Assembly (NCBI GenBank): GCA_014529385.2
Contig: CM043942.1
Span: 27,179,969 to 27,243,968 of the forward strand
DNA from: Adiantum capillus-veneris
Lineage: Eukaryota > Streptophyta > Polypodiopsida > Polypodiales > Pteridaceae
DNA length: 64,000 nucleotides
Reading direction: 5' to 3'
Shown piece by piece: positions 46,021 to 57,103 of this stretch. A model generated the notes under the pieces. That model made no database searches and was not told the DNA's origin. It worked only from the letters and a program-made list of their open reading frames with translations. Each line of letters starts with the position of its first letter. Position 1 is the stretch's first letter. The translations under genes and the position numbers were made by a program.

Positions 46021-47215
46021 AACCTAACCTAACCGAATTCCCTTTGCGGTTTTTGAAGTACACTAGTCATTTTCGAAGTCCATTTACGTTTTTTCTACTA
46101 TTAAATTGTCGCTAGCTCTAACCTAACCTATAATCTAGCTTAACTTGTAACCTAAATCTAAACCTAACTTATAACCTATAATCTAACCTAAACCTAACCT
46201 ATAACCTAACCTAATCAAAGTCTGTTTACGTTTTTTGAAGTACACGAGTCATCTTCGAAGTCCGTTTGCATGCGTTTTTTCTACTATTAAATTGACGCTA
46301 GCTCTAACTTAACATAACCTATAACCTACACCTAACCTATAACCTGTAACCTATAACCTAATCTAGCATAACCTATAACCTAACCTAACCTATAACCTAC
46401 CTAACCTGTAACCTAAACCTAACCTATAACCTAACATAATTGAAGTCCGTTTGCATTTTTTCTACTATTTGTCGCTAGCTCTAACCTAACCTATAACCGA
46501 CAAAATCTTGCATGGTGAATGGTGTGTATTCTAATCCAACCATTGTTGTCAAGGTGTTATCTTAAATAGATCTTCCTTTTATGAAACCTTGTTGGTGTGG
46601 AGTGATACCCTTATCCAGAGTGAGAGAGAGTCTTAGGGCAATTGACTTGGCAATAATTTTGTAAGCTATTGACATCATGGTTATGGGCCGCCAATGTTTC
46701 AGTTGAGAGCATCAAATTTTTTTGAACCAAACCTATAACCTAAATATTAGTTAGCTTAACATATAACCTAACCTAACATTTTATGTATGTACAACCTATA
46801 ACCTAACCTATAACCTAATCTGTTGCCTAAAACTCATCTATAATTTAGCTAACCTAGCCTATAACCTATAACTTAACCTAAAACTAACCTATAATTTAGC
46901 TAACCTAGCCTATAACCTATAACTCAACCTAACCTATAACTTAAACCTAACTTAGAACCTAACCTATAAGCTAATCTAACCTAATAAACCTCCTATAACC
47001 TAACCTAACCTAGCATAACCTATAACCTAACCTAACATATAAGCTAACCTAACATATAACCTAACCTAACCTATAACCTAAACCTAATCTAACCTAACCT
47101 ATAACCTAACCTAGCCTACCGTATAATTAACCTAACTTATAACCTATATCCTAACCTAACCTATAACTTAAACTAAACCTAACTGAAACCTATAACCTAA
47201 ACCTCATCAATCGTA
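46021..47215. repeat. Degenerate ACCTAACCTATAACCTA repeat array
   Basis: About 1.2 kb dominated by CCTAACCTATAACCTAA words, broken by three copies of a GTCCGTTTGCATTTTTT / TACTATTAAATTGTCGCTAG segment (about 46,085, 46,260, 46,445) and a non-repeat stretch at 46,500-46,730. It is close to but not the plant telomere repeat CCCTAAA; only a short CCCTAAACCCTAAA occurs later, at about 47,622. Confidence 0.9.
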
Positions 47216-47850
47216 TAATTTCAAAAACGACATAATTCAAAACGTAATTTCAAAACAAAATTTTTCCATAGCATAATTTTGAAACAACATAATTCCAAAA
47301 CAACATGACGAGATGGTAGCATAATTTCATAACATAATTCCAAAGCATAATTTCAAAATTAAATTACCCCAAACCATAATTTCACAACACAAACCATAAT
47401 TTTAAAACAATTTTTTTCCAAAGCATTATTTATAAACAAAATGGCATAAAAACTTAAAGCTTTGAAAGTCAAAAGCATGAAATTTTATTTTGTCAATATA
47501 CAAATTAATTTAATATGCATTAAAATTTTGAGGTACTCACATGCGACCTATTTGAGTAATAAAGGGTCTTGTAAATATCCTTGAACCTACAAAAATGCGC
47601 ACACACACACACTTTATGTCTAACCCTAAACCCTAAACCTACAAGCAAACTTGAAAAGAATCTCACCTTGGTGCTAGAGAGTAGTCCACAAGCAAGATTT
47701 TTACCTCTTGCAAGTTGTTAGGCACCAGATCTGCAGTAGGTGAGGAGAGGGGGGCAAGAGAAGAGGTGCAAAAACTAGAGAAATGCACAGGGAAAGACCC
47801 GCGGGTTCCTTTCTTGTAGGGTACATCGGTACAGGCATCGGTCTAGGCGT
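47216..47850. other. CACTA interior and subterminal DNA left of gypsy C
   Basis: 47,216-47,430 repeats words like CATAATTTCAAAAC and AACATAATTCCAAA. No gene. The last bases, GGCATCGGTCTAGGCGT, continue after the gypsy insertion as CAAAAAACTCC, a CACTA subterminal segment. Confidence 0.6.
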
Positions 47851-48978
47851 TGTCAGGAGTTTTTTGGAGCAAGGGATTGCGCATATGTACATATACATGC
47901 ATGGTGCATCAAATAAAGAATTGCCCATTTTTCAGAGCCAGGTGATTACGTGGGGCCCACATGTGTACAGGTAGGACAGGGTGTACATAGTGCATCGATT
48001 TTCACTATTACCAGTACCAATAAGGAGGAGTTGGTAGCGCGTAAAACTTCTCGAGGAAGCTATCCGCGGGCCGACGACATGAGGTAAGCAGGTGCGTCAA
48101 ATGGCATCGAGTGGCGTCAGGAGGTCGAACGGGGTCAATACTTGCACGCAGAGAAGTATGGACACGACGTGGGTGTTTTCTTGTGATACTTATGCAGAAA
48201 GGTCATCATGAGGACCACTTTTTGGGGCCACTTCACGTGGTTGCGGGATGCATTATTTGGAAAAACTGAGTGCCAGGTGTGCGGATGATGCAAAAAGGTG
48301 ACAACTATGCACTACGAGGTCTGTTTTTGGCCTGTTCGGGGTCCGTTTGAGGTCATCTAAAAGGCCACGGGTGCCCAACTAATAAATCTAAGTGTGGGAA
48401 CTGAAAAAACAGAGAGAAGACCAGAAAAAAACGTGGAGAAGAGAGGAGAAACAGCCGCAAGTGTGTTTTTGCTGTTTTTGGAGCATTTTTTGGCCCTAAA
48501 CTGCTCATCTGAGGTCGGATATGAGCATTGTGACATGTAGGGTGGGGTTTTTGGGCATTCCGGATGCAATGGCTCTGTCCATTTTTCCAAATTCCTCACA
48601 GATTTTTTTCTGTTTTTCTGTGTAATCTTCTCCGGTGAGTGAAGCCTCTACTTAACTTTGTGGTTGTATCTGGTGTATTTCCTCAATACTGTGTAAACTA
48701 TTTGCCCCATTGGTGTTGGGCTGAGCTTCATTGAGTCTAAACAACACAAATTTGCCTCCTTTGAGCTGAATTGAGAGTGTGTGTGTGTGAGTGTGTATGT
48801 GTGAGTGTTGAGTGGGCAAGTGGGAAACCTCTCTCTTCTCACTCCGTCTGTGTGTTTCTTGTCTCGGCCTGGCTGGTTGTGTAAGCCGAGTGGTGCCCCA
48901 TAATGTGTGTGTGTATCATCCCAAGAGTGTGTGTAGGGTCATTATAGAGGCGTTGTGTGTGTTTCCATCCCGCTCACA
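47851..48978 (+). repeat. 5' LTR of gypsy C
   Basis: Matches 55444-56587. It lacks a 17-base stretch (CTGTGTTTTTTCTACAA) found in the 3' copy at about 55,611. GTGTGTGAGTGTG runs near the end differ slightly in length. Confidence 0.95.
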
Positions 48979-50063
48979 TTCTTTTGGCGCCCCCACGGAG
49001 GATCTTCTTCGAGTACCTTCTGCTTCGAGCTTCAAGCTTCGAGATTCGGGGCTACACGTTACAGGTTACAGGTTACAGGTTACAGGTTACAGGTTACAGG
49101 TTACAGGTTATAGGGACAGGTACAGGTGATTCACACAGGTACAGGTAGCTGGAGTACAGTGATATACTAGAAGTGATGTCACTTGCAGTTGTTGTGGGTA
49201 TGCATCACTTGGCGCCTATTTGAGCGCATTGTCTGCTGGATTGTACGTTACTTGTGGAAACTGCCATTGTACGCATTTGTGGAGCCATACTTGGTTGTAT
49301 TTGGCAGTCCCAGCCATTTCTGAGACTTGGTCTGGAAGATATTCATTTATGAGACTTGATTATACGCAATTTGCATTAGCCTTCGTGTGAGGGTCGATAG
49401 CGTGAGGTTTTTATTGAGCTGGGGGATTCTCAAATGTGGAGATCCTTTCGGTGATACAGGTAGCTGGAGCACCCTTTTTGTGACCTCGCCATAGGCTATG
49501 TACTAGTGAGTCCTATTTGATGCTCGGGTTCTATTGTTGACAGTTTATGCATACATATACAGTCTATATTTTGGGTTCCTACTGCTCTACTTCTAGGGAA
49601 ACTCTGCCAAAATTTTTCCGGGTTGTGATATTGGCTGGTTTTTTGGTCTTTTGATCCATTTATGCTGTGATGCTGCTGAAATTTTGGCAAAATCAGAGGA
49701 TAAGTCAGGTGTGCCTTCTTGGGAGCTGCATAGTTGGCTTTAATGGATGATCAAAATGGCCCTCAATTCACTCCATTTCATTTAACTCAAAGAATCCAGA
49801 TAAATGTTCATATGTCCAGGAAGATTTTTTTCTAGCAGCGCATAGTCTTTATGTTCGGGCCAAGAAGATTACGAGAGATCTTGGAATGTCCTTTGCCTGT
49901 TGTAATTCCGATGATCAACTATGAAAACTCATTTGATGTGCATGTGTTTTTCCTTATCTAAAGTTGAGCTCCATTGAAGTTTCTGGGAATTGAGTCAGTA
50001 AAAGTTTTGGGTTCTTGCACGTGTGTTCAAAGGGGTTCTCAAAGCATTGTAACTTAGGTAGCC
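48979..50063 (+). other. Primer site and 5' leader of gypsy C
   Basis: The candidate primer site TTGGCGCCCCCACGG begins at about 48,983. At 49,058-49,110 GTTACAG is repeated about seven times in tandem, then ACAGGTACAGGT. The remainder has no ORF. Confidence 0.75.
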
Positions 50064-51314
50064 ATGGCTTTCTCTTATCCAGAGTTTCATGGAAGAAGTG
50101 ATGAAGATGTGGAAGATTTTTTGGAAAAGATGGAGGTTGCCTGCATTAGCAACCAGATTCATGACCCTGCGCAGATGTTACGTCTTCTCCAAATTTGTTT
50201 GAAGAGTGATGCACGAGTCTGATCCAAAACATTTGAAGAGGAGTTGCGTGCAGCGGATCCACCTGTAAGATTGAGTTGGGACCATCTAAGGCATGGGTTG
50301 AAAGTGGAGTTTGTGAAGATAGAAGATCCTGACAAAGTGTGGCAAGAAGTACAAGGTTTGGTGCAAAAGGAAGGTGAGCCAATAGATGCGTACATACGTA
50401 AGTTTTCATTGGCATGGGAGCGAATGTGCAAGGCCTTAGCACCACAGGTATCCCCGCTTGACATGATGAAGAAGGACAGGTTCTTGGCTGGTCTTTGGGA
50501 GAACATACGTTGGAGAGTGGAGCTAAAGAAGCCTAGGACATATGAATATGCATTGGAGGTAGCAAGGAACAAAGAGTGGAAGTTGAGAAAAATGAGTCAG
50601 TTAGGGGTGGAGTCTTTGCCCATGAGGTTTGAATTTCAGCCTATAGAGTCTTTACAAGGTCGCATGTCAGGGGTTCATCATGAACTAGTGGTTTCTGTAA
50701 CTCCTCAAGTTATGCCAGCAGTGGTCACTACAGCAGTGCAAGATGATGGGCTAAGGCAAGACATGAGGCAAGTGGTAGATTTAATGAAGAATCTCAGCCT
50801 AAACATGCTAGGTCAAGTGGGAAATAATCGAGGTTGAGGGAGGTATGCAAATCAGCCAGGAGGTGAAGAAAGACCTAGGAATGATGTTGGACAAAGCAAT
50901 GGTAGGTTTTGGAGGCAGACGCCCACATGTTACAATTGTGGAGAGTTGGGTCACATCAGCCCGCAATGTGATAATCCACCAAGGATGGGGGGAGACATGT
51001 ATCCATTGCCAAGACAGGTGTTAACTAGGTCAAATGATTATGGCATCGAAATTAAGGCAGATGAAGGAACCAGTGGATTAACCCAAGAAGAAAAGGGAAA
51101 GACAAAAGTGTTAAGTGTAGTCACCTTGGAAAAGGCATCAAAGCTAGAGGATACATTAGTGATGCCTATTGGGAAGAGGACCATAGGAATAAGGAAGGAA
51201 GAAATGCCCCAGGTCCTAGTAAGAAGAAGGGAAAGAGTCATGAAGGCGAGGATGTCAAGGCCAAGAGAAAAAGGAGAGCTCGTCGAAAGTTTCATGTTTC
51301 AGATTTTCCACTAG
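50064..51314 (+). pseudogene. Gag of gypsy C
   Basis: ATG 50064 gives MAFSYPEFHGRSDEDVEDFL, then the capsid core with VWQEVQGLVQKEGEPIDAYI and FSLAWERMCKAL, and a zinc knuckle CYNCGELGHISPQC near residue 290. TGA at 50220 and 50835 interrupt an otherwise open frame of 417 codons; both would be CGA in the unmutated form. The next domain is in another frame, with the change between about 51,100 and 51,240. Gag assembles the particle and binds element RNA. Confidence 0.88.
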
Positions 51315-51337
51315 GGGATGGGCAATTAAGCTATGAC

Positions 51338-52039
51338 TTGAAGGAGGATCTGACGATCAGGAAGGCAGATGTTACTTTTGGGCATCTTATAGAGATGGTG
51401 CCTAAGCTAAAGCGAAAGTGGAAGAGGATGGTTAACCCAATGGAGAAAGAGCCAGAGAGAGGTTCAGTAAAGGTGTTGGCAATGGATGAGCTACCAGACA
51501 TTTGTCCAATAGTAGATGTGTGGTATAAAAGGAAAAATTTGGGACAAGGTTATGTGGATGGCAGAGCCCAAATATGCGTCATAACACACTCATGCGTTGA
51601 GAAGATGGGTCTCACAGTGGCTGGGGTGTTAGGTTTTCGGATCAGATTGGCAAACCATCAAAAAGTAAAATGCTTGGGTGTTGTAAAGAGCTTAGAAGTG
51701 GAGGCATATGATGCAAAGGCAGTGGTTGATTTTCATGTGATGCCAGCAGGGTTGGGAGCATATCCTATTATACTGGGCAGACCATGGTTACGTGCAGTGG
51801 GAGCTGTTCAAGATTGGCGACATGGCACGATTAGCCTCTATGGAAAGACAGGTACCAAGAAGCTTTATAATATGGACACAAGGAAACGATTAGAGGAGCT
51901 TTATGAAGATGAGGATGAGTCTAGTGATGAAGACTCTTCCACGGTGACAGATGAGGACAGTGATAGCACTACCAGCAGTGATGAGGATTCTGATGTTGCA
52001 TTTCTCTTATGGACAAAGAAATCCAGGAGTTTGGTTTAG
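51338..52039 (+). pseudogene. Protease region of gypsy C
   Basis: This reading opens in a charged linker and then shows GYVDGRAQICVITHSCVEKM and GAYPIILGRPWLRAVGAVQD, the two ends of a gypsy aspartic protease. The active site usually reads D-S/T-G-A or D-G-G-A; here it is D-G-R-A, which should disrupt it. An acidic Ser/Asp/Glu tail follows and overlaps the RT frame by 31 bases in the -1 direction, so a -1 frameshift may have joined them in the active ancestor. Confidence 0.8.
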
Positions 52040-54690
52040 TTGCATTTGCGAATGAGGTTGAAGATGAAAGTGAAGGGCCTTATGAAGTGCTTGAGGGGCT
52101 GATGCAAACCAAGGTTGAGTTGTCAAAGAAGCAGGAATTGATGACACAAATGATCAGTGGAGACCTCTCAGCTATGGAGAAGGATATATATTTGCACATG
52201 CTGGCTAGTTTTCCTGATTTGTTCATTACTTCATCTGAAGAGATCAGAGGGTTCAAGGGCGAAGAGATGCATATAGAGCTGAAAGAAGGTGCTAAGCCAG
52301 TGCGGCAAAGGCTAAGAAGGATGGGTCAAGAGCAAATGGAAGCCTTGCGAGAAGAGGTGGACAAGTTATTGAAGGTAGGGTTCATAGTCCCTATGGAGAC
52401 CACAGAATGGGTGAGTCCAGTTGTAGTCAGTCCAAAGAAGGATGGGAAGTGGAGAATTTGTGTAGATTTTAAACCCTTAAACGCAGCCACTAAGAAGAAC
52501 CCATATCCTCTTCCATTCATCAATCAGATCTTGGATTCAGTGGCAGGTTATGAGAGGTACAGTGTGTGTGATGGTTTTTCAGGCTATTTTCAATTGAAGA
52601 TTGCTCTTAAAGACCGCACAAAGACCACTTTTATTACGCCATGGGGCTGCTATTGCTACACAGTATTGCCATTTGGGTTGTCAAATGGACCTTCCTTCTA
52701 TCAAGAGAGAGCAAATTGGGTGTTGGAACCATTCATTGGTAGTTGTGTTAAAGCTTTTATGGATGACTTCTGTGTTTATAGCAGTAGGGCTGAACACCAT
52801 GAGAAGCTGCAGATGGTATTGGCTCGATATGATGAATGTGGAGGACAACTAAATCCAAAGAAATGTCATCTAGCACATCCAAGGGTGAAGTTATTGGGCC
52901 ATATGGTGTCAGAAAATGGCATTGAGTCTGATCCAGATAAGGTTAAGTCTATTATTCTTCTTCCATCACCTACGAGTACGAAGCAATTGGCAACTTTTAT
53001 ACACAAAGTGAAGTACATGGCACGGTTTATTCCATTGTCTTCGCAGCTTCTTTATCCATTACAGCAAGTGGCAAATCATGATCCATTGCAATGGGATGAC
53101 AAGTGTGAAGAAGTGTTTCAAGAGGTGAAAGAGGTGTTAGGGGGGTTGTCAGCCATGCAGGCTCCTGATTGGGAGAAAGTGTTTTATGTAAATCCATCAG
53201 TAGGGGATGATGCCATTGGAGCCGTGCTATTGCAAAAGGGGAAGGGCAGCCATTGTATGAGGCCAGTGTATTGTGCAAGCCGAGTGAAGTTGGTAGCGGA
53301 GATAAAGTTCTCGGAAGTAGAGCTAGTGATGGCCAGTGTAATGTTTTCTTGTCGACAATTTCATCATTACTTGCTACCACGACCTTTTGTTTTCTTGACG
53401 AGTTATGCCTTTTTGCCACAGTTAATTAATGGTACTAACATGTCAAATGTGGTGAAGAAATGGGTGATTGAGCTGCAAGAGTTTGAGTTCCCTTTTCTAG
53501 TGGAAGATAGTACAAGGGCTACCCTAGCTGATTTGTTGACCTACAAGGAGAATCCCCTTATTGTTAAGGAAGAGGTGGTGAGAAAGGTAGTTGAAGAAGT
53601 GCCACAGATCAGCAATGCACATGTGTTGTTCTTTGATGGTTCATACAGAAAGAGCCATGATGTAGCTTCAGGGGGTATAGCACTTTATGATCCAGAGGGG
53701 AAGCTAGTATGCAAGAGAGGGTTCAAATTGGATGCTCCTAGTAACAATGAGGCTGAATATGCTACTCTAGAAGCCAAATTACACATTTGTTTGAAGCATG
53801 GAGTTCGAAGGTTGAGCATAAAAGGTGATGCCTTGTTAGTGGTGAAGCAAGTGCTGGGTGTGTGGAAGAGCAAGAACACCTCATTGACGGAAATGTGCTT
53901 CAGAATTAAAGGCCTGTTAAAAAAGTTTGAAGCATGGATCATCAGACACATTGAACGTGATCTAAATGGAGAGGCACATGAAGAAGCTCAAGGCATGATT
54001 GGGGAGCTATTTGTGTTGAGGACCACCTTACCTCTTTATCATGGCCGGGAAAGTTTGGCTCAAGAAGAGGAGTTTTTGATAACAGGAATCATTCCAAAGG
54101 AGATTCAGAAGTCTAAGAAGTATGGCTTTGTGCGTAGAGCATACAGGTACAAATTGATTGGTGATGTCTTATACATGAAAGGGGCTGATCTCGTGTTGAG
54201 ACGTGTACCTTGGTGGGAGGAGCTTTACAAAGTGTTGGAAGAGAATCATGAAGGCGCATGTGGTGGCCATTTTTCTCTAAAGATCACCTTGCATAAGATT
54301 TTGCAAGAGGGGTATGTATGGCCTAGTTTGCACAAGGATGTTCACCATTGGTGTAGGTCTTGCAATAGGTGTCAAGCATTTGGGAAGAGAGTGTTGAAGC
54401 CAGAGCTACGAAAAACCATTATGGCGTTTGATGTGTTTGAAAAGTGGGGGATTGATGCAATAGGCCCGTTACCTATCACAAGCAGGGGCAAAAGCTATAT
54501 CTTGACGGCAGTGGACTATCTCTCTAGATGGGCAGAGGCTATAGCAGTAAAACAGATCACTGCAAAGGATGTGGCACAGTTTGTGTATGATGAAATATGT
54601 TGCAATTTTGGGGTGCCATTAGAGCTACTTTCAGATAAGGGGCCAGGATTTAGAGCTAAACTGCTAGACTTCTTATGCTGGCAAAGATGA
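52009..54690 (+). CDS. Pol of gypsy C: RT, RNase H, second RNase H, integrase start
   Basis: An open frame of 893 codons. RT: WVSPVVVSPKKDG (about 140), SVCDGFSGYFQ with the motif A Asp (about 190), VLPFGLSNGPSF, and AFMDDFCVYSS, an FMDD form of the YxDD box (about 250). A gypsy RNase H follows at about 390-490, much altered. At about 540-665 is a second, archaeal-type RNase H: VLFFDGSYRKSHD, SNNEAEYATLEAKL and GDALLVVKQVLG carry D, E and D; its last acidic site reads EAHEEA. Integrase HHCC: CGGHFSLKIT, HHWCRSCNRCQ. Core: KWGIDAIGPLP and LLSDKGPG hold two catalytic Asp. The frame ends in CWQR through a frameshift at about 54,680. Confidence 0.92.
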   Translation: MDKEIQEFGLVAFANEVEDESEGPYEVLEGLMQTKVELSKKQELMTQMISGDLSAMEKDIYLHMLASFPDLFITSSEEIRGFKGEEMHIELKEGAKPVRQRLRRMGQEQMEALREEVDKLLKVGFIVPMETTEWVSPVVVSPKKDGKWRICVDFKPLNAATKKNPYPLPFINQILDSVAGYERYSVCDGFSGYFQLKIALKDRTKTTFITPWGCYCYTVLPFGLSNGPSFYQERANWVLEPFIGSCVKAFMDDFCVYSSRAEHHEKLQMVLARYDECGGQLNPKKCHLAHPRVKLLGHMVSENGIESDPDKVKSIILLPSPTSTKQLATFIHKVKYMARFIPLSSQLLYPLQQVANHDPLQWDDKCEEVFQEVKEVLGGLSAMQAPDWEKVFYVNPSVGDDAIGAVLLQKGKGSHCMRPVYCASRVKLVAEIKFSEVELVMASVMFSCRQFHHYLLPRPFVFLTSYAFLPQLINGTNMSNVVKKWVIELQEFEFPFLVEDSTRATLADLLTYKENPLIVKEEVVRKVVEEVPQISNAHVLFFDGSYRKSHDVASGGIALYDPEGKLVCKRGFKLDAPSNNEAEYATLEAKLHICLKHGVRRLSIKGDALLVVKQVLGVWKSKNTSLTEMCFRIKGLLKKFEAWIIRHIERDLNGEAHEEAQGMIGELFVLRTTLPLYHGRESLAQEEEFLITGIIPKEIQKSKKYGFVRRAYRYKLIGDVLYMKGADLVLRRVPWWEELYKVLEENHEGACGGHFSLKITLHKILQEGYVWPSLHKDVHHWCRSCNRCQAFGKRVLKPELRKTIMAFDVFEKWGIDAIGPLPITSRGKSYILTAVDYLSRWAEAIAVKQITAKDVAQFVYDEICCNFGVPLELLSDKGPGFRAKLLDFLCWQR

Positions 54691-55415
54691 AGATTAGGCA
54701 CCAGCATACCACTCCTTATTACCCGCAGTGTAATGGCTTAAATGAAAGATTCAATGGTGAGTTGGTACAAATTCTTTCTAAAGTGACAGAGCACCAAGGA
54801 AAGAATTGGGATTTGGAATTGCCTAGTGCATTATGGGCTTACCGTACTTCGGTGAAGACAGGTATAGGGTTTACTCCATTTCATTTGGTATATGGAAAGG
54901 AAGCACTATTGCCTGTGGAGGTAGAGTTGCCTGCGGTCAAGATGTTAGAGAAGTTGCTTGGGCCGCCTAGTGATGCATTCAAAGAGAGGCTCTTGCAGTT
55001 ACAAGAGGTCCAGTTGGATAGGATGAGCGCATTGGATCAGTATGGGCAGATGCAGGATAAGGCTTTGGCAAAGATAAATGAAAAGGTCAAAAGTAAGGGT
55101 ATCAAGAAACATGACTTGGTTTTGCGCTACAATAGTAAGCTGGACAACACCTTCCAAAAGAAGTTTCAAATTAAGTGGGAAGGCCCTTTCAAGGTAGTGG
55201 AGTGTTTTCCAAATGACACATATCAGCTGGCTAACCTGGATGGTGTTCTACATAAGTCACGGGTAAATGGATTGCGTCTTAAATTGTATCATGCTAGATT
55301 GATGATGGTGGAGCAAGATGAGCTGTCTGTGGATCACGCAGTGTTGGTGAGGGATGAGGAGACCTGTGATGCGGCGAGTCTCATATCTCTCTTTGCTGCT
55401 GCTCATCATGAATGA
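54675..55415 (+). CDS. Integrase C-terminal half of gypsy C
   Basis: Continues Pol in another frame. TTPYYPQCNGLNERFNGELV contains the third catalytic residue, the Glu of the DDE triad. WAYRTSVKTGIGFTPFHLVY and LVYGKEALLPVE follow as in plant gypsy integrases. The end reads WEGPFKVVECFPNDTYQLAN and VNGLRLKLYH, the Tat-type C-terminal domain, without a chromodomain. The reading terminates 29 bases before the 3' LTR. The shift relative to the previous frame lies at about 54,675-54,690 and probably inactivates the element. Confidence 0.9.
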   Translation: MLAKMKIRHQHTTPYYPQCNGLNERFNGELVQILSKVTEHQGKNWDLELPSALWAYRTSVKTGIGFTPFHLVYGKEALLPVEVELPAVKMLEKLLGPPSDAFKERLLQLQEVQLDRMSALDQYGQMQDKALAKINEKVKSKGIKKHDLVLRYNSKLDNTFQKKFQIKWEGPFKVVECFPNDTYQLANLDGVLHKSRVNGLRLKLYHARLMMVEQDELSVDHAVLVRDEETCDAASLISLFAAAHHE

Positions 55416-55443
55416 TCTAGCAGGCTAGGGGATGGGCAAATTA

Positions 55444-56587
55444 TGTCAAGAGTTTTTTGGAGCAAGGGATTACGCATATGTACATATACATGCATGGTGC
55501 ATCAAATAAATAATTTTCCATTTTTCAGAGCCACGTGGTTACGTGGGGCCCACATGTGTACAGGTAGGACAGGGTGTACATAGTGCATTGATTTTCACTA
55601 TTACCAGTACCACTGTGTTTTTTCTACAATAAGGAGGAGTTGGTAGCACGTAAAACTTCTCGAGGAAGCTATCCGCGGGCCGATGACGTGAGGTAAGCAG
55701 GTGCGTCAGATGGCATCGAGTGGCGTCAAGAGGTCGAACGGGGTCAATACTTGCACGCGGAGAAGTATGGACACGACGTGGGTGTTTTCTTGTGATACTT
55801 ATGCAGAAAGGTCATCATGAGGACCACTGTTTGGGGCCACTTCACGTGGTTGCGGGATACATTATTTGGAAAAACTGAGTGCCAGGTGTGCGGATGATGC
55901 AAAAAGGTGACAACTATGCACTACGAGGTCAGTTTTTGGCCTGTTCGGGGTCCGTTTGAGGTCATCTAAAAGGCCATGGGTGCCCAACTAATAAAGCTAA
56001 GTGTGGGAACTGAAAAAACAGAGAGAAGACCAGAAAAAAACGTGGAGAAGAGAGGAGGAACAACCGCAAGTGTGTTTTTGCTGTTTTTGGAGCATTTTTT
56101 TGGCCCTAAACTACTCATCCGAGGTCGGATTTGAGCACTGTGACATTGCAGGGTAGGGTTTTTGGGCGTTCCGGACGCAATGGCACTATCCATTTTGCCA
56201 AATTACTCACAGATTTTTTGCTGTTTTTCTGTGTAATCTTCTCCGGTGAGTGAAGCCTCTACTTAACTTTGTGGTTGTATCTGGTGTATTTCCTCAATAC
56301 TGTGTAAACTATTTGCCCCATTGGTGTTGGGCTGAGCTTCATTGAGTTTAAACAACAGTAATTTGCCTCCTTTGAGCTGAATTGAGAGTGTGTGTGTGAG
56401 TGTGTATGTGTGAGTGTTGAGTGGGCAAGTGGGAAATCTCTCTCTTCTCACTCCGTCTGTGTGTTTCCTATCTCGGCCAGGCTGGTTGTGTAAGCCGAGT
56501 GGTGCCCCATAATGTGTGTGTATATCATCCCAAGAGTGTGTGTCGGGTCATTATAGAGGCGTTGTGTGTGTTTCCATCCCGCTCACA
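55444..56587 (+). repeat. 3' LTR of gypsy C
   Basis: Pairs with 47851-48978. Followed by the target duplication GCGT at 56,588-56,591. Confidence 0.95.
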
Positions 56588-56763
56588 GCGTCAAAAAACT
56601 CCTCTATACAGGCGTCGAAAGAGACATCGTATCTGCTTCGAAAATTCAAAAATGAAATTTTTAAAACATTCATCTCCCTCCATACTTACCTACACATATA
56701 CCGACGCCTGCCATTGATGCGGGTAATTTGGCATCGGAATTTAAGCGACCTCTTGTATTGATA

Positions 56764-57103
56764 ATTGATGTCACACTACATATGTCCTCGTCTCTTCCAG
56801 ACCAGGAGTTATGCTCAATCTCAATCATCATATCTATATATCAAATAGATACACACTTCTTTTCTCATAGATGCTTGATGTCAGTCTGGGTATGTCATAT
56901 TATATAGCAACACCCACCAAGCAAGACTAGTTTCCCTCATTAACCCTCATGTAGATGGCCATCTTGACTTCTCACCTTTTTCTAAATGTTTACCTTTTAC
57001 CTTGCCATCATATTAATTTCTAGATTACTCTTGGGTTGATCGATTCCAGATAAAGAAGTGGGGTAACAATCTTCTTTTGAGGTAGGAGCAATGCTAACAA
57101 TAT
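56764..57103. other. Gap without recognised gene
   Basis: Between the CACTA right end and the third dispersed repeat copy. Nothing identified. Confidence 0.4.

Larger units (their letters stand above)
47851..56587 (+). mobile_element. Nearly complete Ty3/gypsy retrotransposon C (Tat-like), 8.7 kb
   Basis: Two LTRs of about 1.13 kb start TGTCA and end CTCACA. GCGT flanks both ends (47,847-47,850; 56,588-56,591), a 4-bp target duplication. A primer site TTTTGGCGCCCCCACGG follows the 5' LTR and a purine-rich AGGGGATGGG lies shortly before the 3' LTR. Inside are Gag, protease, RT, RNase H, a second RNase H, and integrase without a chromodomain, the domain order of the Tat lineage. Only a few stops and frameshifts, and LTRs that differ at a few percent of sites by eye, mark it as the youngest large element here. 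Confidence 0.93.
43497..56760. mobile_element. CACTA DNA transposon with a nested gypsy element
   Basis: The left end reads CACTACAACACATC at 43497 and the right end CGACCTCTTGTATTG, ending at 56760; its reverse complement begins CAATACAAG, one base off CACTACAAG. Both are flanked by ATA (43,494-43,496 and 56,761-56,763), the 3-bp duplication expected for CACTA. Subterminal GC-bearing words (ATACCGACAAG, GGCATCGG, AGGCGTCG, ACCGACGCCTG) lie near both ends. Removing gypsy C leaves about 4.5 kb with a transposase-associated ORF and a transposase remnant on the minus strand. Confidence 0.75.

Noticed and set aside
47617-47640. Short CCCTAAACCCTAAA stretch as an interstitial telomere
   Set aside because: Only two units, embedded in degenerate AACCTA-rich DNA, so chance drift explains it.
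48812-49148. Two overlapping readings at the end of the 5' LTR of gypsy C
   Set aside because: They cover the LTR end, primer site and the GTTACAG repeat; the same LTR text at 56.4 kb does not keep the frame.
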